Below, piece by piece: positions 17,027-25,591 of a stretch of 64,000 nucleotides of DNA (within the stretch, counting starts at the first letter, position 1; the number at the start of each line of letters is the position of its first letter). The notes under the pieces are model-generated. The model was not told where the DNA came from. It saw only the letters and a program-made list of their open reading frames with translations, and made no database searches. Both the position numbers and the translations under genes were made by a program. Location: contig NZ_JAJERB010000007.1 in assembly GCF_020685205.1 (NCBI RefSeq), positions 124,001-188,000 of the forward strand, read 5' to 3'. Source of the DNA: Hymenobacter translucens (GTDB taxonomy: Bacteria; Bacteroidota; Bacteroidia; Cytophagales; Hymenobacteraceae).

Positions 17027-18931
17027 ACTCATCATCCATTTCTTCCACCAATGCTGGAAGACGATGAGAGCCCAGATACGCGCGTGGATGTCGCCGGGGT
17101 TGTTGGAAAACAGCTGGGTTTTCAGGGCCCGGATAGCCTCGACGTCAAAAATGCCCTGGGCTTCGATAAAGCCATCGGACAGCAGGTCGTCGGTGATAAG
17201 CGGGCGCAGCTCGTTGCGGAACCACTTCAGCAGGGGTACCTCGAAGCCGTGCTTGGGGCGCTTGTACAGCTCCTCGGGCAGCATCGGCCGGAACGCGTCC
17301 TGCACAATCTTCTTTTTCATATTCGCGTCAATCTTGCTTTCGACGGGAATTGAAAAAGCAAAGTTGACCACGTTGGGGTCCAGGAACGGGGGGCGCACCT
17401 CCAGGGAGTTGGCCATGCTCATCAGGTCCACCTTGGTGAGCATGTCGTAGGGCAGTACCAGGTTCATGTCCGTCAGCAGCACCTCGTTCAGGTCGCCGTC
17501 GGCGTGCAGGTTGGCCAGTACGTCCTTGCGGCGCTTCTCGGCGGCCTTCTTGCCGATTTTGCGGCGGGAGTCGGCGCTGAGCAGGCGACGGGCATCCTTC
17601 TCGCTTACAAACGAGGCCCAGTCCCAGTACCGGTCCTTGGGGCCGCTGAGCATACCACGGGAGAAGCGCTGAAACTGCCGGACCTTGTTACCGATAAACG
17701 AGTTGCGCGACTTGGGCAGCACGTCCCAGAGCAGGTTCAGGCCCGTTACGGCCTCGGCCTTGAAGCCCCCGCGCCGCACCTGGAACTCGCCCATGTGCTT
17801 GTTGTAGCCGGCAAACATCTCGTCGGCGCCGTCGCCGGAGAGGGCCACGGTTACTTTCTCACGGGTGCGCTTGCTCAGGATGTACACGGCCAGGGCCGAG
17901 GAGTCCGCAAACGGCTCGTCGATGTAGTCGAGCACGTCGAAGATGTGGTCGTAGAGGTCCTGGTTGGTGAGCGAGAAAACCGTGTGGTTGGTTTTGTAGC
18001 GCTCGGCTACCAGCTTGGCATACTTCGTTTCGTCAAAGAAGGGCTCGTCGCGGTAGCCGATGCTGAACGTGTTCAGGTGGTCGGTGTGGCGCGAGGCCAG
18101 GGCCACGATAACGGAGGAGTCGATACCCCCGCTGAGGAAAGCGCCCAGGGGCACGTCGGCCACGAGGCGGCGGGCAGTGGCGTCGTCGAGCAGCTCGACC
18201 AGCTTTTTCTGCTGCTCCTCGTAGGTGAGCTTGTTTTTGGCGGTCTTCTTGGGGTCGTACGGAATCTTGTACCAGCGCTTGCGAACCACCTTGCCGCCCT
18301 TCACATAGAGGTAGTGGCCGGGTAGCAGCTTCTTGACGCCCTTGAAGATGGTAGCCGGGCCGGGAATGTAGTTGAGCTGCAGGTAGTGACTCAGGGCTGC
18401 GTAGTCGAGCTTGCGGGGCACGCCCAAAGCCAGCAGCGACTTCATCTCCGAGGCGAAGAACAGCTTGTCCTCGTCACGGTACACGAGCAGGGGCTTCTCC
18501 CCCATCCGGTCGCGGGCAATGAACAGAGAGTCCTCTTCCTTGTCGTAGATAGCCAGGCCGAAAAAGCCGTTCAGCTTCTTCAGAAAGCCCCGTCCCTCGG
18601 CGATGTAGAGGTGCAGAATTACCTCGGTATCGGTCTGGGAGTGGAAGCGGTGGCCCTTTTTAATCAGACGCTGCCGCAGCTCCTTGAAGTTGAAGATCTC
18701 CCCGTTGAAAACGATGGTGTAGCGTCCCGACTCGTCGGTCATGGGCTGGTTCCCATCGGCCGTCAGGTCGAGGATGGCCAGTCGTCGGAAGCCCAGACCG
18801 CAGTGGTCATACACAAAGTGTCCCTGCGAATCGGGTCCCCGGCTGACGATGGCGTCAGTGGAAGAATGCAGGTTGGCCAGGGAGGCGCGGCCTGCGTCAG
18901 TGAAAGCGAATACTCCGGTTATTCCACACAT
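17024..18931 (-). CDS. asnB: Asparagine synthase-type glutamine amidotransferase
   Basis: This protein of about 635 residues starts at MCGITGVFAF (18931), so the second residue is the N-terminal Cys nucleophile of class II glutaminases. A longer frame to 18952 would bury this Cys and is rejected. The glutaminase domain shows RGPDSQGHF and FNGEIFNF. The synthetase domain carries the ATP loop LSGGIDSSVIVAL, with YRDEPFFDETKYA and LSGDGADEMFAGYNKH. AsnB-type proteins in polysaccharide loci often amidate uronic acids instead of making asparagine; with ugd next door that role is plausible here but not proven. A -7 element lies only 12 bp upstream of the ATG. Confidence 0.93.
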   Translation of the reverse strand: MCGITGVFAFTDAGRASLANLHSSTDAIVSRGPDSQGHFVYDHCGLGFRRLAILDLTADGNQPMTDESGRYTIVFNGEIFNFKELRQRLIKKGHRFHSQTDTEVILHLYIAEGRGFLKKLNGFFGLAIYDKEEDSLFIARDRMGEKPLLVYRDEDKLFFASEMKSLLALGVPRKLDYAALSHYLQLNYIPGPATIFKGVKKLLPGHYLYVKGGKVVRKRWYKIPYDPKKTAKNKLTYEEQQKKLVELLDDATARRLVADVPLGAFLSGGIDSSVIVALASRHTDHLNTFSIGYRDEPFFDETKYAKLVAERYKTNHTVFSLTNQDLYDHIFDVLDYIDEPFADSSALAVYILSKRTREKVTVALSGDGADEMFAGYNKHMGEFQVRRGGFKAEAVTGLNLLWDVLPKSRNSFIGNKVRQFQRFSRGMLSGPKDRYWDWASFVSEKDARRLLSADSRRKIGKKAAEKRRKDVLANLHADGDLNEVLLTDMNLVLPYDMLTKVDLMSMANSLEVRPPFLDPNVVNFAFSIPVESKIDANMKKKIVQDAFRPMLPEELYKRPKHGFEVPLLKWFRNELRPLITDDLLSDGFIEAQGIFDVEAIRALKTQLFSNNPGDIHARIWALIVFQHWWKKWMMS

Positions 18932-18942
18932 AATTGGCCGGC

Positions 18943-18950
18943 AAAAGTAC
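18943..18950 (-). promoter_or_regulatory. Candidate asnB promoter giving a nearly leaderless mRNA
   Basis: The minus strand reads TACTTTTG, a perfect TAnnTTTG box. Transcription would begin about 5-7 nt before the ATG at 18931, leaving no room for a ribosome-binding site. Confidence 0.5.
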
Positions 18951-19056
18951 AAACTATCGGGACTTACAGCCCGAAAAAGTAACTGTCGAGTCTGGCAACC
19001 AAAGCCCTGCTCCCCTAGTACACTTGGTACCGATTCACCTCTAAGCCTTCTGTACT

Positions 19057-19587
19057 ATGAATCTTCAGCAGCAAATGGACCTGCAACAGGAATTCGAAGC
19101 CGCGGTGACGCGGGTAAATAATCTTCCCGGCAATGAAGCCGCTGCCGAGATGACCGAGCTTTACGGCCTCTATAAGCAAGCCACCGCCGGCGACCACGAT
19201 ACCAAAGGCGAAGTGGTGGGCGACGACTCGCCTGATAACCCCAGCGGCGACCCGGGCATGTCCCAGGCCCAGTGGGACTCCTGGAGCAAGTTCAAGGGCG
19301 TGAGCGAAGACGACGCCAAACGCCAGTACATCGAGAAAGTAAACCAGATTGCCGGCCCCGTAGGAGAGCAAACCAACGTGCTGACCGGCAACGGGCAGCC
19401 CGCCACGGCCTCTCAGGTAGGCGGCGCCGACGCCGCTTCCGGCCCCAACGTACAGCCCGATGACAACACCACACTCTCGCAGCAGTCGTCCACCCAGCCG
19501 GGCGTATCCCAGGCCGGCCTGCGCGGCGACATGACGGCCGGAGCCCCCTACGGCGGTCAGGACAAGCTGAAAGGTGACCAGATGTAG
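19057..19587 (+). CDS. Acyl-CoA-binding protein with disordered C-terminal tail
   Basis: This 176-residue protein has an N-terminal ACBP four-helix domain at about residues 5-97: LQQEFEAAVTRVNNLP, ELYGLYKQATAGD, AQWDSWSKFKGVSEDDAK and QYIEKVN match the family's conserved Tyr, Lys and Trp positions. An insert rich in Asp, Gly and Pro sits between the second and third helices. The last 75 residues are rich in Gly, Gln, Ala and Thr and look unstructured. ACBPs bind long-chain acyl-CoA in the cytoplasm and buffer it for lipid synthesis; no signal peptide is seen. It is transcribed convergently with the FAD oxidase gene. Confidence 0.88.
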   Translation: MNLQQQMDLQQEFEAAVTRVNNLPGNEAAAEMTELYGLYKQATAGDHDTKGEVVGDDSPDNPSGDPGMSQAQWDSWSKFKGVSEDDAKRQYIEKVNQIAGPVGEQTNVLTGNGQPATASQVGGADAASGPNVQPDDNTTLSQQSSTQPGVSQAGLRGDMTAGAPYGGQDKLKGDQM

Positions 19588-19592
19588 GGTTC

Positions 19593-19630
19593 CTTAAGCT
19601 GTTAGCTGATGGATATTAGCTGATAGCTTC
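19593..19630. repeat. TAGCTGAT word-repeat cluster, copy 1
   Basis: Repeated words AGCTGTTAGCTGATGG and TTAGCTGATAGCT follow the ACBP gene. A related cluster in inverse orientation occurs at 19745-19787, on the other side of the terminator. Confidence 0.6.
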
Positions 19631-19679
19631 GAAAAGGTCGGGTACACCTGATTTTCGCGTACCAGCAACGCACAGAATT

Positions 19680-19729
19680 AAAAGGAGCGGAAAAGGACTA
19701 TTAATTCAGTCCTGCTCCGCTCCTTTTTA
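19680..19729. terminator. Shared terminator between the ACBP and FAD oxidase genes
   Basis: The stem pairs AAAAGGAGCGG with CCGCTCCTTTT and, inside it, AGGACT with AGTCCT, around the loop ATTAATTC. It lies between convergent genes and has a T-tract on each strand. Confidence 0.82.
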
Positions 19730-19744
19730 GTTTGCTCCAGATCG

Positions 19745-19787
19745 AAAAGCTTTCAGCCATCAGCCAATAGCTATCAGCTTTTAAAAG
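19745..19787. repeat. TAGCTGAT word-repeat cluster, copy 2 (inverted)
   Basis: On the minus strand this reads AGCTGATAGCTATTGGCTGATGG followed by CTGAAAGCTTTTCG in part. It is related to copy 1 at 19593-19630 but inverted, and it runs to the stop codon of the FAD oxidase gene. Confidence 0.6.
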
Positions 19788-21190
19788 ATTTTTCCCGGGT
19801 TCATGATGCCGTGAGGATCGAACACCTGCTTGATGCCGCGCATCAGGTTCAGGTTCACGTCGGGCAGGGCAATGCCGATGTAGCGCTTCTGCACCAGCCC
19901 GATGCCGTGCTCCCCGCTGATGGTGCCGCCTAGCTTCACGCACAGCCGGAACAGCTCGGAAATCGGATCCTGCAGCCCCACGTTCCACTGCTCGTCGGTC
20001 AGGTCGCCGCGGATAATGTTTACGTGCAGGTTTCCGTCGCCGGCATGGCCGTAGCACACGCTCTTGAAGCCGTAGCGCCCCCCTATTTCCTTGACGCCTT
20101 TGAGCAGGGTGGGCAGCTCGGCCCGGGGCACCACGGTGTCTTCTTCCTTATAGACGGAGTTGTAGCGGACGGCATTGCCGATGTTGCGACGGATTTTCCA
20201 GAGCTCATCCTTTTGCGCGGCGGTGTCGGCCAGCAGAATGTCGCCCACGTCGTACTTCTCCAGCACGGCATACACCTGCTCGGCTTCTTTATACAGCTGG
20301 TCGAGGTCCTGCCCGTCGAGCTCGATGAGCAGGTGGGCGCGAATATCCTCGGGCAGGCTGATATCGATATTCAGGTAGCGGGCCGACCACTCAATGGCTT
20401 CGCGCTCCATGAACTCCATGCCCGAGGGCACAATGCCGGCCCGGAACGTCTCGGAAACGGCTTCGGCGGCCTGCTCTTCCTGCCGGAAGGGCACCAGCAT
20501 CAGAATATTCTGCTGCGGAAATGGCAAGAGCCGGAAGACGATGCAGGTGATGATGCCCAACGTGCCTTCCGAGCCGATCATCAGCTGGGTGAGGTTGTAG
20601 CCGGTGGCGTTCTTAAGCGTGTTGGCTCCGGTCCAGATGATTTCGCCGGTGGGCAGCACCACCTGGATGTTGAGCACGTAGTCTTTGGTGGTCCCGTACT
20701 TTACCGCTTTCGGGCCACCGCTGCTCTGGCTGAGGTTGCCGCCCAGAAAGCAGCTGCCCTTGCTGGCCGGGTCGGGCGGGTAGAACAGGCCTACTTCCCG
20801 CACCGCGTCCTGCAGCACCTGGTTGATGACGCCCGGCTCCACGATGGCCTGCAGGTTGCGCTCATCAATCTTAAGAATCCGGTTGAGCCGGTCAGTCGAC
20901 AAAACCACTCCGTTGTGGATGGGCAGGGCACCCCCGCTCAGGCCGGTACCGGCTCCCCGGGCGGTGATCGGCAACCGGTGTTCGTGGCAGAGCCGCACAA
21001 TCTGGCTTATCTCCTCGGCGTTAGCCGGACGCAGCACCACCTCGGGCGCGAAGTGCAGGTCTTCGGTATGGTCGCGGCCATAGCTGGCGTAGGCATCTGC
21101 CTCGGCCAGCTGCGGGGTGAGGATGTATTCGGAGCCTACTATCTGCTCGAAAGCCGTAATCAGCTCCGGAGTCAAGCGTTGAAAATCCAT
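19781..21190 (-). CDS. glcD: FAD-linked oxidase, GlcD/D-lactate dehydrogenase type
   Basis: This flavoprotein of about 469 residues belongs to the PCMH/VAO family. The FAD-binding half shows VVLRPANAEEISQIVRLC, ITARGAGTGLSGGALPI, FLGGNLSQSSGGPKAVKYG, and NATGYNLTQLMIGSEGTLGI. The C-terminal half has CYGHAGDGNLHVNI and SGEHGIGLVQKRYI, which bind metal and substrate in GlcD-like 2-hydroxyacid dehydrogenases. ATG 21190 (MDFQRLTPEL) is preferred over a TTG five codons earlier. No GlcE or GlcF partner is adjacent, so the electron acceptor and the exact hydroxyacid (glycolate or D-lactate) are unknown. It is divergent from the NlpC/P60 gene. Confidence 0.92.
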   Translation of the reverse strand: MDFQRLTPELITAFEQIVGSEYILTPQLAEADAYASYGRDHTEDLHFAPEVVLRPANAEEISQIVRLCHEHRLPITARGAGTGLSGGALPIHNGVVLSTDRLNRILKIDERNLQAIVEPGVINQVLQDAVREVGLFYPPDPASKGSCFLGGNLSQSSGGPKAVKYGTTKDYVLNIQVVLPTGEIIWTGANTLKNATGYNLTQLMIGSEGTLGIITCIVFRLLPFPQQNILMLVPFRQEEQAAEAVSETFRAGIVPSGMEFMEREAIEWSARYLNIDISLPEDIRAHLLIELDGQDLDQLYKEAEQVYAVLEKYDVGDILLADTAAQKDELWKIRRNIGNAVRYNSVYKEEDTVVPRAELPTLLKGVKEIGGRYGFKSVCYGHAGDGNLHVNIIRGDLTDEQWNVGLQDPISELFRLCVKLGGTISGEHGIGLVQKRYIGIALPDVNLNLMRGIKQVFDPHGIMNPGKIF

Positions 21191-21219
21191 AGTGGGGGCC
21201 GGCAAATGGCCTTTTAGCC

Positions 21220-21227
21220 TATCTTTG
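21220..21227 (+). promoter_or_regulatory. Candidate promoter of the NlpC/P60 gene, nearly leaderless
   Basis: TATCTTTG fits TAnnTTTG exactly and ends 5 bp before the ATG at 21233. Transcription would start at or within a few bases of the start codon. Confidence 0.5.
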
Positions 21228-21232
21228 TACTA

Positions 21233-21910
21233 ATGTGGGATTACGACGCGAAGGTACGGTATTCGATTCAGTGGCGCCGCTGGCTGCCCCTGCTCCTGCT
21301 GGGCCTGGTACTCCAGCTGGCCAGCTGCCGGGGCACTAAGGTAAACCAGCGGAACGGCCGCTACTATTCGGCCCGGGAAATGGCCCGTCTGAAAGCCGAG
21401 GAGCGCCGGCGGCGGGCTGCCGGCCTGCCCAAGGCAAAGTCCCGCACGCCGGTGGCTGCCACCAAACCCAAGACGGCGCCCCGGATGCCCGCTGCCCGCC
21501 GCAGCAGCGCGGCCACGGTAAGCGAGGATCTGGCTACGGTGATTGAGGCTGCCCGCTCCTACCAGGGCACGCCCTATAAATATGGCGGCACCACCCGCCT
21601 CGGGCTGGACTGCTCGGGGCTGCTCTGCGTTTCATTTAGTGCCATCGACGTGCAGATTCCGCGGTCTTCCAACGAGCAGGCGGCCTGGGGCGAGCCGGTG
21701 CGGCCACAGGACTTACAGGCGGGTGATTTGGTATTTTTCGGAGCCTCACCCGGAAGCACCACCATTACGCACGTAGGTTTAGTGACGGAAGCAAGTCCTG
21801 AAGGAGTCCAGTTTATTCATTCTTCTACCTCATTAGGGGTGATTGAGAATAGTCTGGAATCTGATTATTACCTGAGCCGCTACATCAAAGCCGTTCGACC
21901 CCGATTGTAA
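21233..21910 (+). CDS. NlpC/P60 cell-wall peptidase lipoprotein
   Basis: This 225-residue protein has a hydrophobic leader (residues 15-31) ending in a lipobox with C32 (LQLASC). A basic, Ala/Lys-rich linker follows to about residue 95, then an NlpC/P60 domain. The catalytic triad is visible: C127 in GLDCSGLLC, H180 in TITHVGLV and H196 in FIHSST. GDLVFFG is also typical. Such enzymes cut the D-Glu to diamino-acid bond of peptidoglycan peptides. It is probably anchored in the outer membrane facing the periplasm. A -7 element sits directly before the start. Confidence 0.93.
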   Translation: MWDYDAKVRYSIQWRRWLPLLLLGLVLQLASCRGTKVNQRNGRYYSAREMARLKAEERRRRAAGLPKAKSRTPVAATKPKTAPRMPAARRSSAATVSEDLATVIEAARSYQGTPYKYGGTTRLGLDCSGLLCVSFSAIDVQIPRSSNEQAAWGEPVRPQDLQAGDLVFFGASPGSTTITHVGLVTEASPEGVQFIHSSTSLGVIENSLESDYYLSRYIKAVRPRL

Positions 21911-22003
21911 ATTTCCTGTCTTACTTTTGCTGCACCTTTTGCCCGGCACCCTATCTTTGCAAACGTTAAAGATTGGTTAACTCAGCCCAACTGTAGAACA
22001 AGC

Positions 22004-22011
22004 TACTTTTG
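22004..22011 (+). promoter_or_regulatory. Candidate promoter of the TonB-dependent receptor gene
   Basis: TACTTTTG is an exact TAnnTTTG box about 52 bp upstream of the ATG at 22064. A second exact box, TATCTTTG, lies at 21952-21959. Neither has a perfectly spaced TTG. Confidence 0.4.
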
Positions 22012-22063
22012 CCGCACATCTCATTCTCTCACTAAATCACTTCTCTCACCTTTTCCGCTTTCT

Positions 22064-25000
22064 ATGAACCTGCAACGCTTACGCTACCTGCTGGCACTCC
22101 TGCTGACCGTGTTTACGGTGCAGCTGGGCTGGAGCCAGGGAGCCACCACCTCAGCCATGAACGGTGTTATCACCGACAAGGCAGGTGCCGGTCTCCCCGG
22201 GGCAACGGTTATTGCCGTGCACACCCCCACGAACACTCAGTACGTAGCGCCCACCAACTCGGAAGGCCGCTATAACATCCAGAACATGCGCGTAGGTGGC
22301 CCTTACACCGTGCGCATCACCTTTATTGGCTACAAGGAAACGACCCGGGAAAACATCTTCCTGACCCTGGGCCAAAACCTGCGCCTCGACGTGAACCTCA
22401 ACGAAGCCACCACCGAACTGGCTGGCGTAACGGTTCAGGGCACCCAGGACCGCGTGATCAACGCGGGCCGCACCGGTGCTGAAACCACCATCACCCGGGA
22501 GCAGATTCAGCGTCTGCCCACGCTGAGCCGTTCGCTGAACGACTTCACGCGTCTGAACCCCCAGGCTAACGGCGGCGGCAGCTCCTCGATCGGCGGCTCC
22601 AACAACCGCTACAACAACATCACCATCGACGGCGCCGTGAACAACGACGTATTCGGTCTGGCCGGCAGCGGCACGCCCGGTGGTCAGGCAGGCACCACGC
22701 CGATTTCGCTGGACGCTATCCAGGAAATCCAGGTAGTAGTGGCTCCTTACGACGTAACGCTCGGCAACTTCACCGGTGGCGGCGTAAACGCCGTAACCCG
22801 CTCGGGCACCAACGAAGTATCGGCTTCGATCTACGGTTTCGGCCGTAACCAGAACTCGGTTGGCAAAAGCGTAACCGAGCCCCGTACCAAGGCAGATGAG
22901 TTCTACAACTACCAGACCGGCTTCCGGGTAGGTGGTGCCCTCGTAAAGGACAAGGCCTTCTTTTTCCTAAATGCTGAAATTGCCCGTAACAGCACACCCC
23001 TGGCCTTCGAGCCCGGCTCGTCCACGTCGCGCATTCAGGTGCAAACCCTCGACTCTATTGCCAACTTCGTAAAGAACACCTATAACTACGATGTGGGCAG
23101 CTTCGGCAGCGAGATTAACCGCCGGACCGAAAGCAACAAGATCTTCGCCCGCCTGGACTTCAACCTCACCCCCAACAACCAGCTCACGGTCCGTCACAAC
23201 TTCGTAAAGGCGTTTGACGACAACATCACGCGTTCCTCGAACCAGATGCGCTTTGGCAACAACGCCTACCAGTTCAGCAACGTGACCAACAGCTCGGTTC
23301 TCGAACTGAACAGCCGTCTGGACCGGGTTTCCAACAAGCTGCTCCTCAGCTACAGCCGTATCCGCGACGAGCGCGCCACTCCGGGTTCCCTGTTCCCGAC
23401 CTTTGAAATTAACGACAAAGGCAACCGCTACACCCTGGGCACCGAGCGTAGCTCGGCCGCCAACAGCCTGGACCAGGACATCCTCGAAATCACGGACAAC
23501 GTGACTTCCGCTTTCGGCAAGCACACCCTGACGCTGGGTACCCACAACGAGTTCTTTAAGTTCCGGAACCTGTTTATCAACAACGGCAACGGCTACTACA
23601 ACTTCAGCTCGCTACGCAACTTCTACGCCGGCACTGCCAACAACATTCAGGCCGCCTACGCTACCGCCGACAACGGCGAAGCCAGCTTTTCGGCTGCCCA
23701 GCTGGGCGTTTATCTGCAGGATCAGTTCTCGCCGGTAGAAAACCTGCGCCTGACCGCCGGTATCCGCCTCGACGTACCCGTCTTCTTCGACAAGCCTCAG
23801 AACAACACCAACGTTGAGGGCCAGGCTGCATTCGCCAAGTATGGCAACATCAGCACCCAGAACGTACCGAGCGGCCAGCTGCTGTTTGCTCCCCGACTGG
23901 GCTTCAACTGGGACGTAAACAACGATGCCAAAACGCAGCTGCGCGGTGGTACCGGTATCTTCACCGGCCGGGTTCCCTTCGTGTGGATTTCGAACAGCTA
24001 CACGAACAGCGGTCTGATTCAGGGCTCCTTGTTTGTAAGCAACCCTGTACGTGAGGCCCCCGGCCGCGTGCTGACTGACATCAGCCGCTTTCCCACCTAC
24101 TACGCAAATGGTGCCGCCGCCACCACGCAGATTAACCTGCTGAGCGACGACTTCAAGCTGCCCCAGGTTTGGCGCTCGAACCTTGCCGTTGACTTCCGCC
24201 TGCCCGGCGACATCGTAGCTACCCTCGAAGGTATCTACTCGAAGACCATCAACGACATCTACTACCGCGACATCAACCTGCAGGCCCCGGTTGGCCGTCT
24301 GGCTGGTCCGGACCAGCGTCCGATCTACGGCAGCACCAACGCTACCCGCCTCGTGGACCAGCGTTTCACCAACGTGTACCTGCTCGACAACACGAGCAAG
24401 GGCTATCGCTACAGCGCCACGGCTCAGCTGCAGAAGAACTTCACCAACGGCCTGAACTCGATGGTAGCCTATACCTACGGTATGGCGAAGGAAGTAAACA
24501 GCGGCAGCAGCAGCACGGCTGACTCCAACTTCGGCTTCAACCAGATTGCCTTCGATCCGAACAACCCCGAGCTGGGCTTCTCGCGCAACGACCAGCGTCA
24601 CCGTATCCTGGCTACTGCCGGCTACACCCTGCGCTACGGTGGTGACCGGTTCGCAACCGGCCTGTCCATGGTGTACGAAGGTCTGTCGGGCGCACCGATC
24701 AGCTACGTGTACAACAGTGACCTCAACTTCGACCGTGGTGGTGGGACGCGCTCGGGCAACGACCTGATCTACGTACCCCGCGACGTGCGCGATACCCGGG
24801 AAATCATCCTGGTAGCCAGCGAAAACCGTACCCTGGCTCAGGTTCAGGACCAGCTCGACGCCTTCATCGAGAATGACCCCTACCTGCGTACCCGCCGTGG
24901 CCAGGTTGTGGAGCGTTTCGGCGCCCGCATGCCGTTCACGCACCAGTTTGATGCCCGTGTAACCCAGGATTTCAACTTCACTGCCGGTGGCAAGAAGAAC

Positions 25001-25243
25001 ACCATCCAGCTTACGTTCGACGTGATCAACGTGGGTAACCTGCTGAACAACTCGTGGGGCCGTCAGTACTCGCTGCAGAACAACGCCTCTGAGATCCTGC
25101 GCGTGTCGGGCACGCCCGCTCCGAACGTGCAGCCGAGCTTCACGTTCCCGGCCAGCTTCGCCGTGAACAACCGCTCGTACGATATTGCTCCTTTCGCCTC
25201 GCGGTGGCAGGGTCAGCTGGGTGTTCGCTACATCTTCAACTAA
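22064..25243 (+). CDS. TonB-dependent receptor, Oar-like
   Basis: This 1059-residue outer-membrane protein has a signal peptide (LLALLLTVFTVQLGWSQ), then a carboxypeptidase-regulatory-like beta-sandwich at about 30-120 (GVITDKAGAGLPGATVIAV, GRYNIQNMRVGGPYTV). A plug domain follows (ITREQIQRLPTLSRSLNDF, IQEIQVVVAPYDVTLGNF, GGGVNAVTRSGTN), then a long beta-barrel ending in GVRYIFN. The carboxypeptidase-like domain and the missing SusD partner fit the Oar group rather than a SusC glycan importer. The substrate cannot be predicted. A strong terminator follows. Codon use is strongly biased to C- and G-ending codons, which suggests high expression. Confidence 0.95.
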   Translation: MNLQRLRYLLALLLTVFTVQLGWSQGATTSAMNGVITDKAGAGLPGATVIAVHTPTNTQYVAPTNSEGRYNIQNMRVGGPYTVRITFIGYKETTRENIFLTLGQNLRLDVNLNEATTELAGVTVQGTQDRVINAGRTGAETTITREQIQRLPTLSRSLNDFTRLNPQANGGGSSSIGGSNNRYNNITIDGAVNNDVFGLAGSGTPGGQAGTTPISLDAIQEIQVVVAPYDVTLGNFTGGGVNAVTRSGTNEVSASIYGFGRNQNSVGKSVTEPRTKADEFYNYQTGFRVGGALVKDKAFFFLNAEIARNSTPLAFEPGSSTSRIQVQTLDSIANFVKNTYNYDVGSFGSEINRRTESNKIFARLDFNLTPNNQLTVRHNFVKAFDDNITRSSNQMRFGNNAYQFSNVTNSSVLELNSRLDRVSNKLLLSYSRIRDERATPGSLFPTFEINDKGNRYTLGTERSSAANSLDQDILEITDNVTSAFGKHTLTLGTHNEFFKFRNLFINNGNGYYNFSSLRNFYAGTANNIQAAYATADNGEASFSAAQLGVYLQDQFSPVENLRLTAGIRLDVPVFFDKPQNNTNVEGQAAFAKYGNISTQNVPSGQLLFAPRLGFNWDVNNDAKTQLRGGTGIFTGRVPFVWISNSYTNSGLIQGSLFVSNPVREAPGRVLTDISRFPTYYANGAAATTQINLLSDDFKLPQVWRSNLAVDFRLPGDIVATLEGIYSKTINDIYYRDINLQAPVGRLAGPDQRPIYGSTNATRLVDQRFTNVYLLDNTSKGYRYSATAQLQKNFTNGLNSMVAYTYGMAKEVNSGSSSTADSNFGFNQIAFDPNNPELGFSRNDQRHRILATAGYTLRYGGDRFATGLSMVYEGLSGAPISYVYNSDLNFDRGGGTRSGNDLIYVPRDVRDTREIILVASENRTLAQVQDQLDAFIENDPYLRTRRGQVVERFGARMPFTHQFDARVTQDFNFTAGGKKNTIQLTFDVINVGNLLNNSWGRQYSLQNNASEILRVSGTPAPNVQPSFTFPASFAVNNRSYDIAPFASRWQGQLGVRYIFN

Positions 25244-25260
25244 GCCAACTGCTTAGCGCT

Positions 25261-25300
25261 TAAAAAGCGGACTGGATTCATTTCCAGTCCGCTTTTTTAA
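25261..25300 (+). terminator. Terminator of the TonB receptor gene
   Basis: AAAAAGCGGACTGGA pairs with TCCAGTCCGCTTTTTT around a short loop, 17 bp after the stop codon. Confidence 0.9.
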
Positions 25301-25342
25301 TGCCAGAGGGCAAGATTTCTTGAAGTTTTTTTCGCTCTACCC

Positions 25343-25372
25343 TTGCAGATTCCGAATCCTGCCGTACTTTTG
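25343..25372 (+). promoter_or_regulatory. Promoter of tRNA-Ala with both consensus elements
   Basis: TTG at 25343-25345, a 19-bp spacer and TACTTTTG at 25365-25372 match the Bacteroidetes -33/-7 consensus exactly. The predicted start near 25379 is about 30 nt before the mature tRNA. Confidence 0.75.
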
Positions 25373-25409
25373 TCCCACCAAACGCAACAGGCGAATGGTT
25401 TTCAAAATC

Positions 25410-25483
<74 letters not shown>

Positions 25484-25485
25484 CT

Positions 25486-25520
25486 AAAAAAGCCTCGTAC
25501 GTGATGTACGAGGCTTTTTT
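25486..25520. terminator. Terminator after tRNA-Ala
   Basis: AAAAAAGCCTCGTAC and GTACGAGGCTTTTTT form a 15-bp stem with loop GTGAT directly after the tRNA. It can also serve the minus-strand cupin gene ending at 25592. Confidence 0.92.
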
Positions 25521-25591
25521 ATTTTGCTGGGTTTGATGCCCGGAAAAGAGGTTCGATATCTTGATTCCTGCTGAACAGCCAGGCAGGCGGC

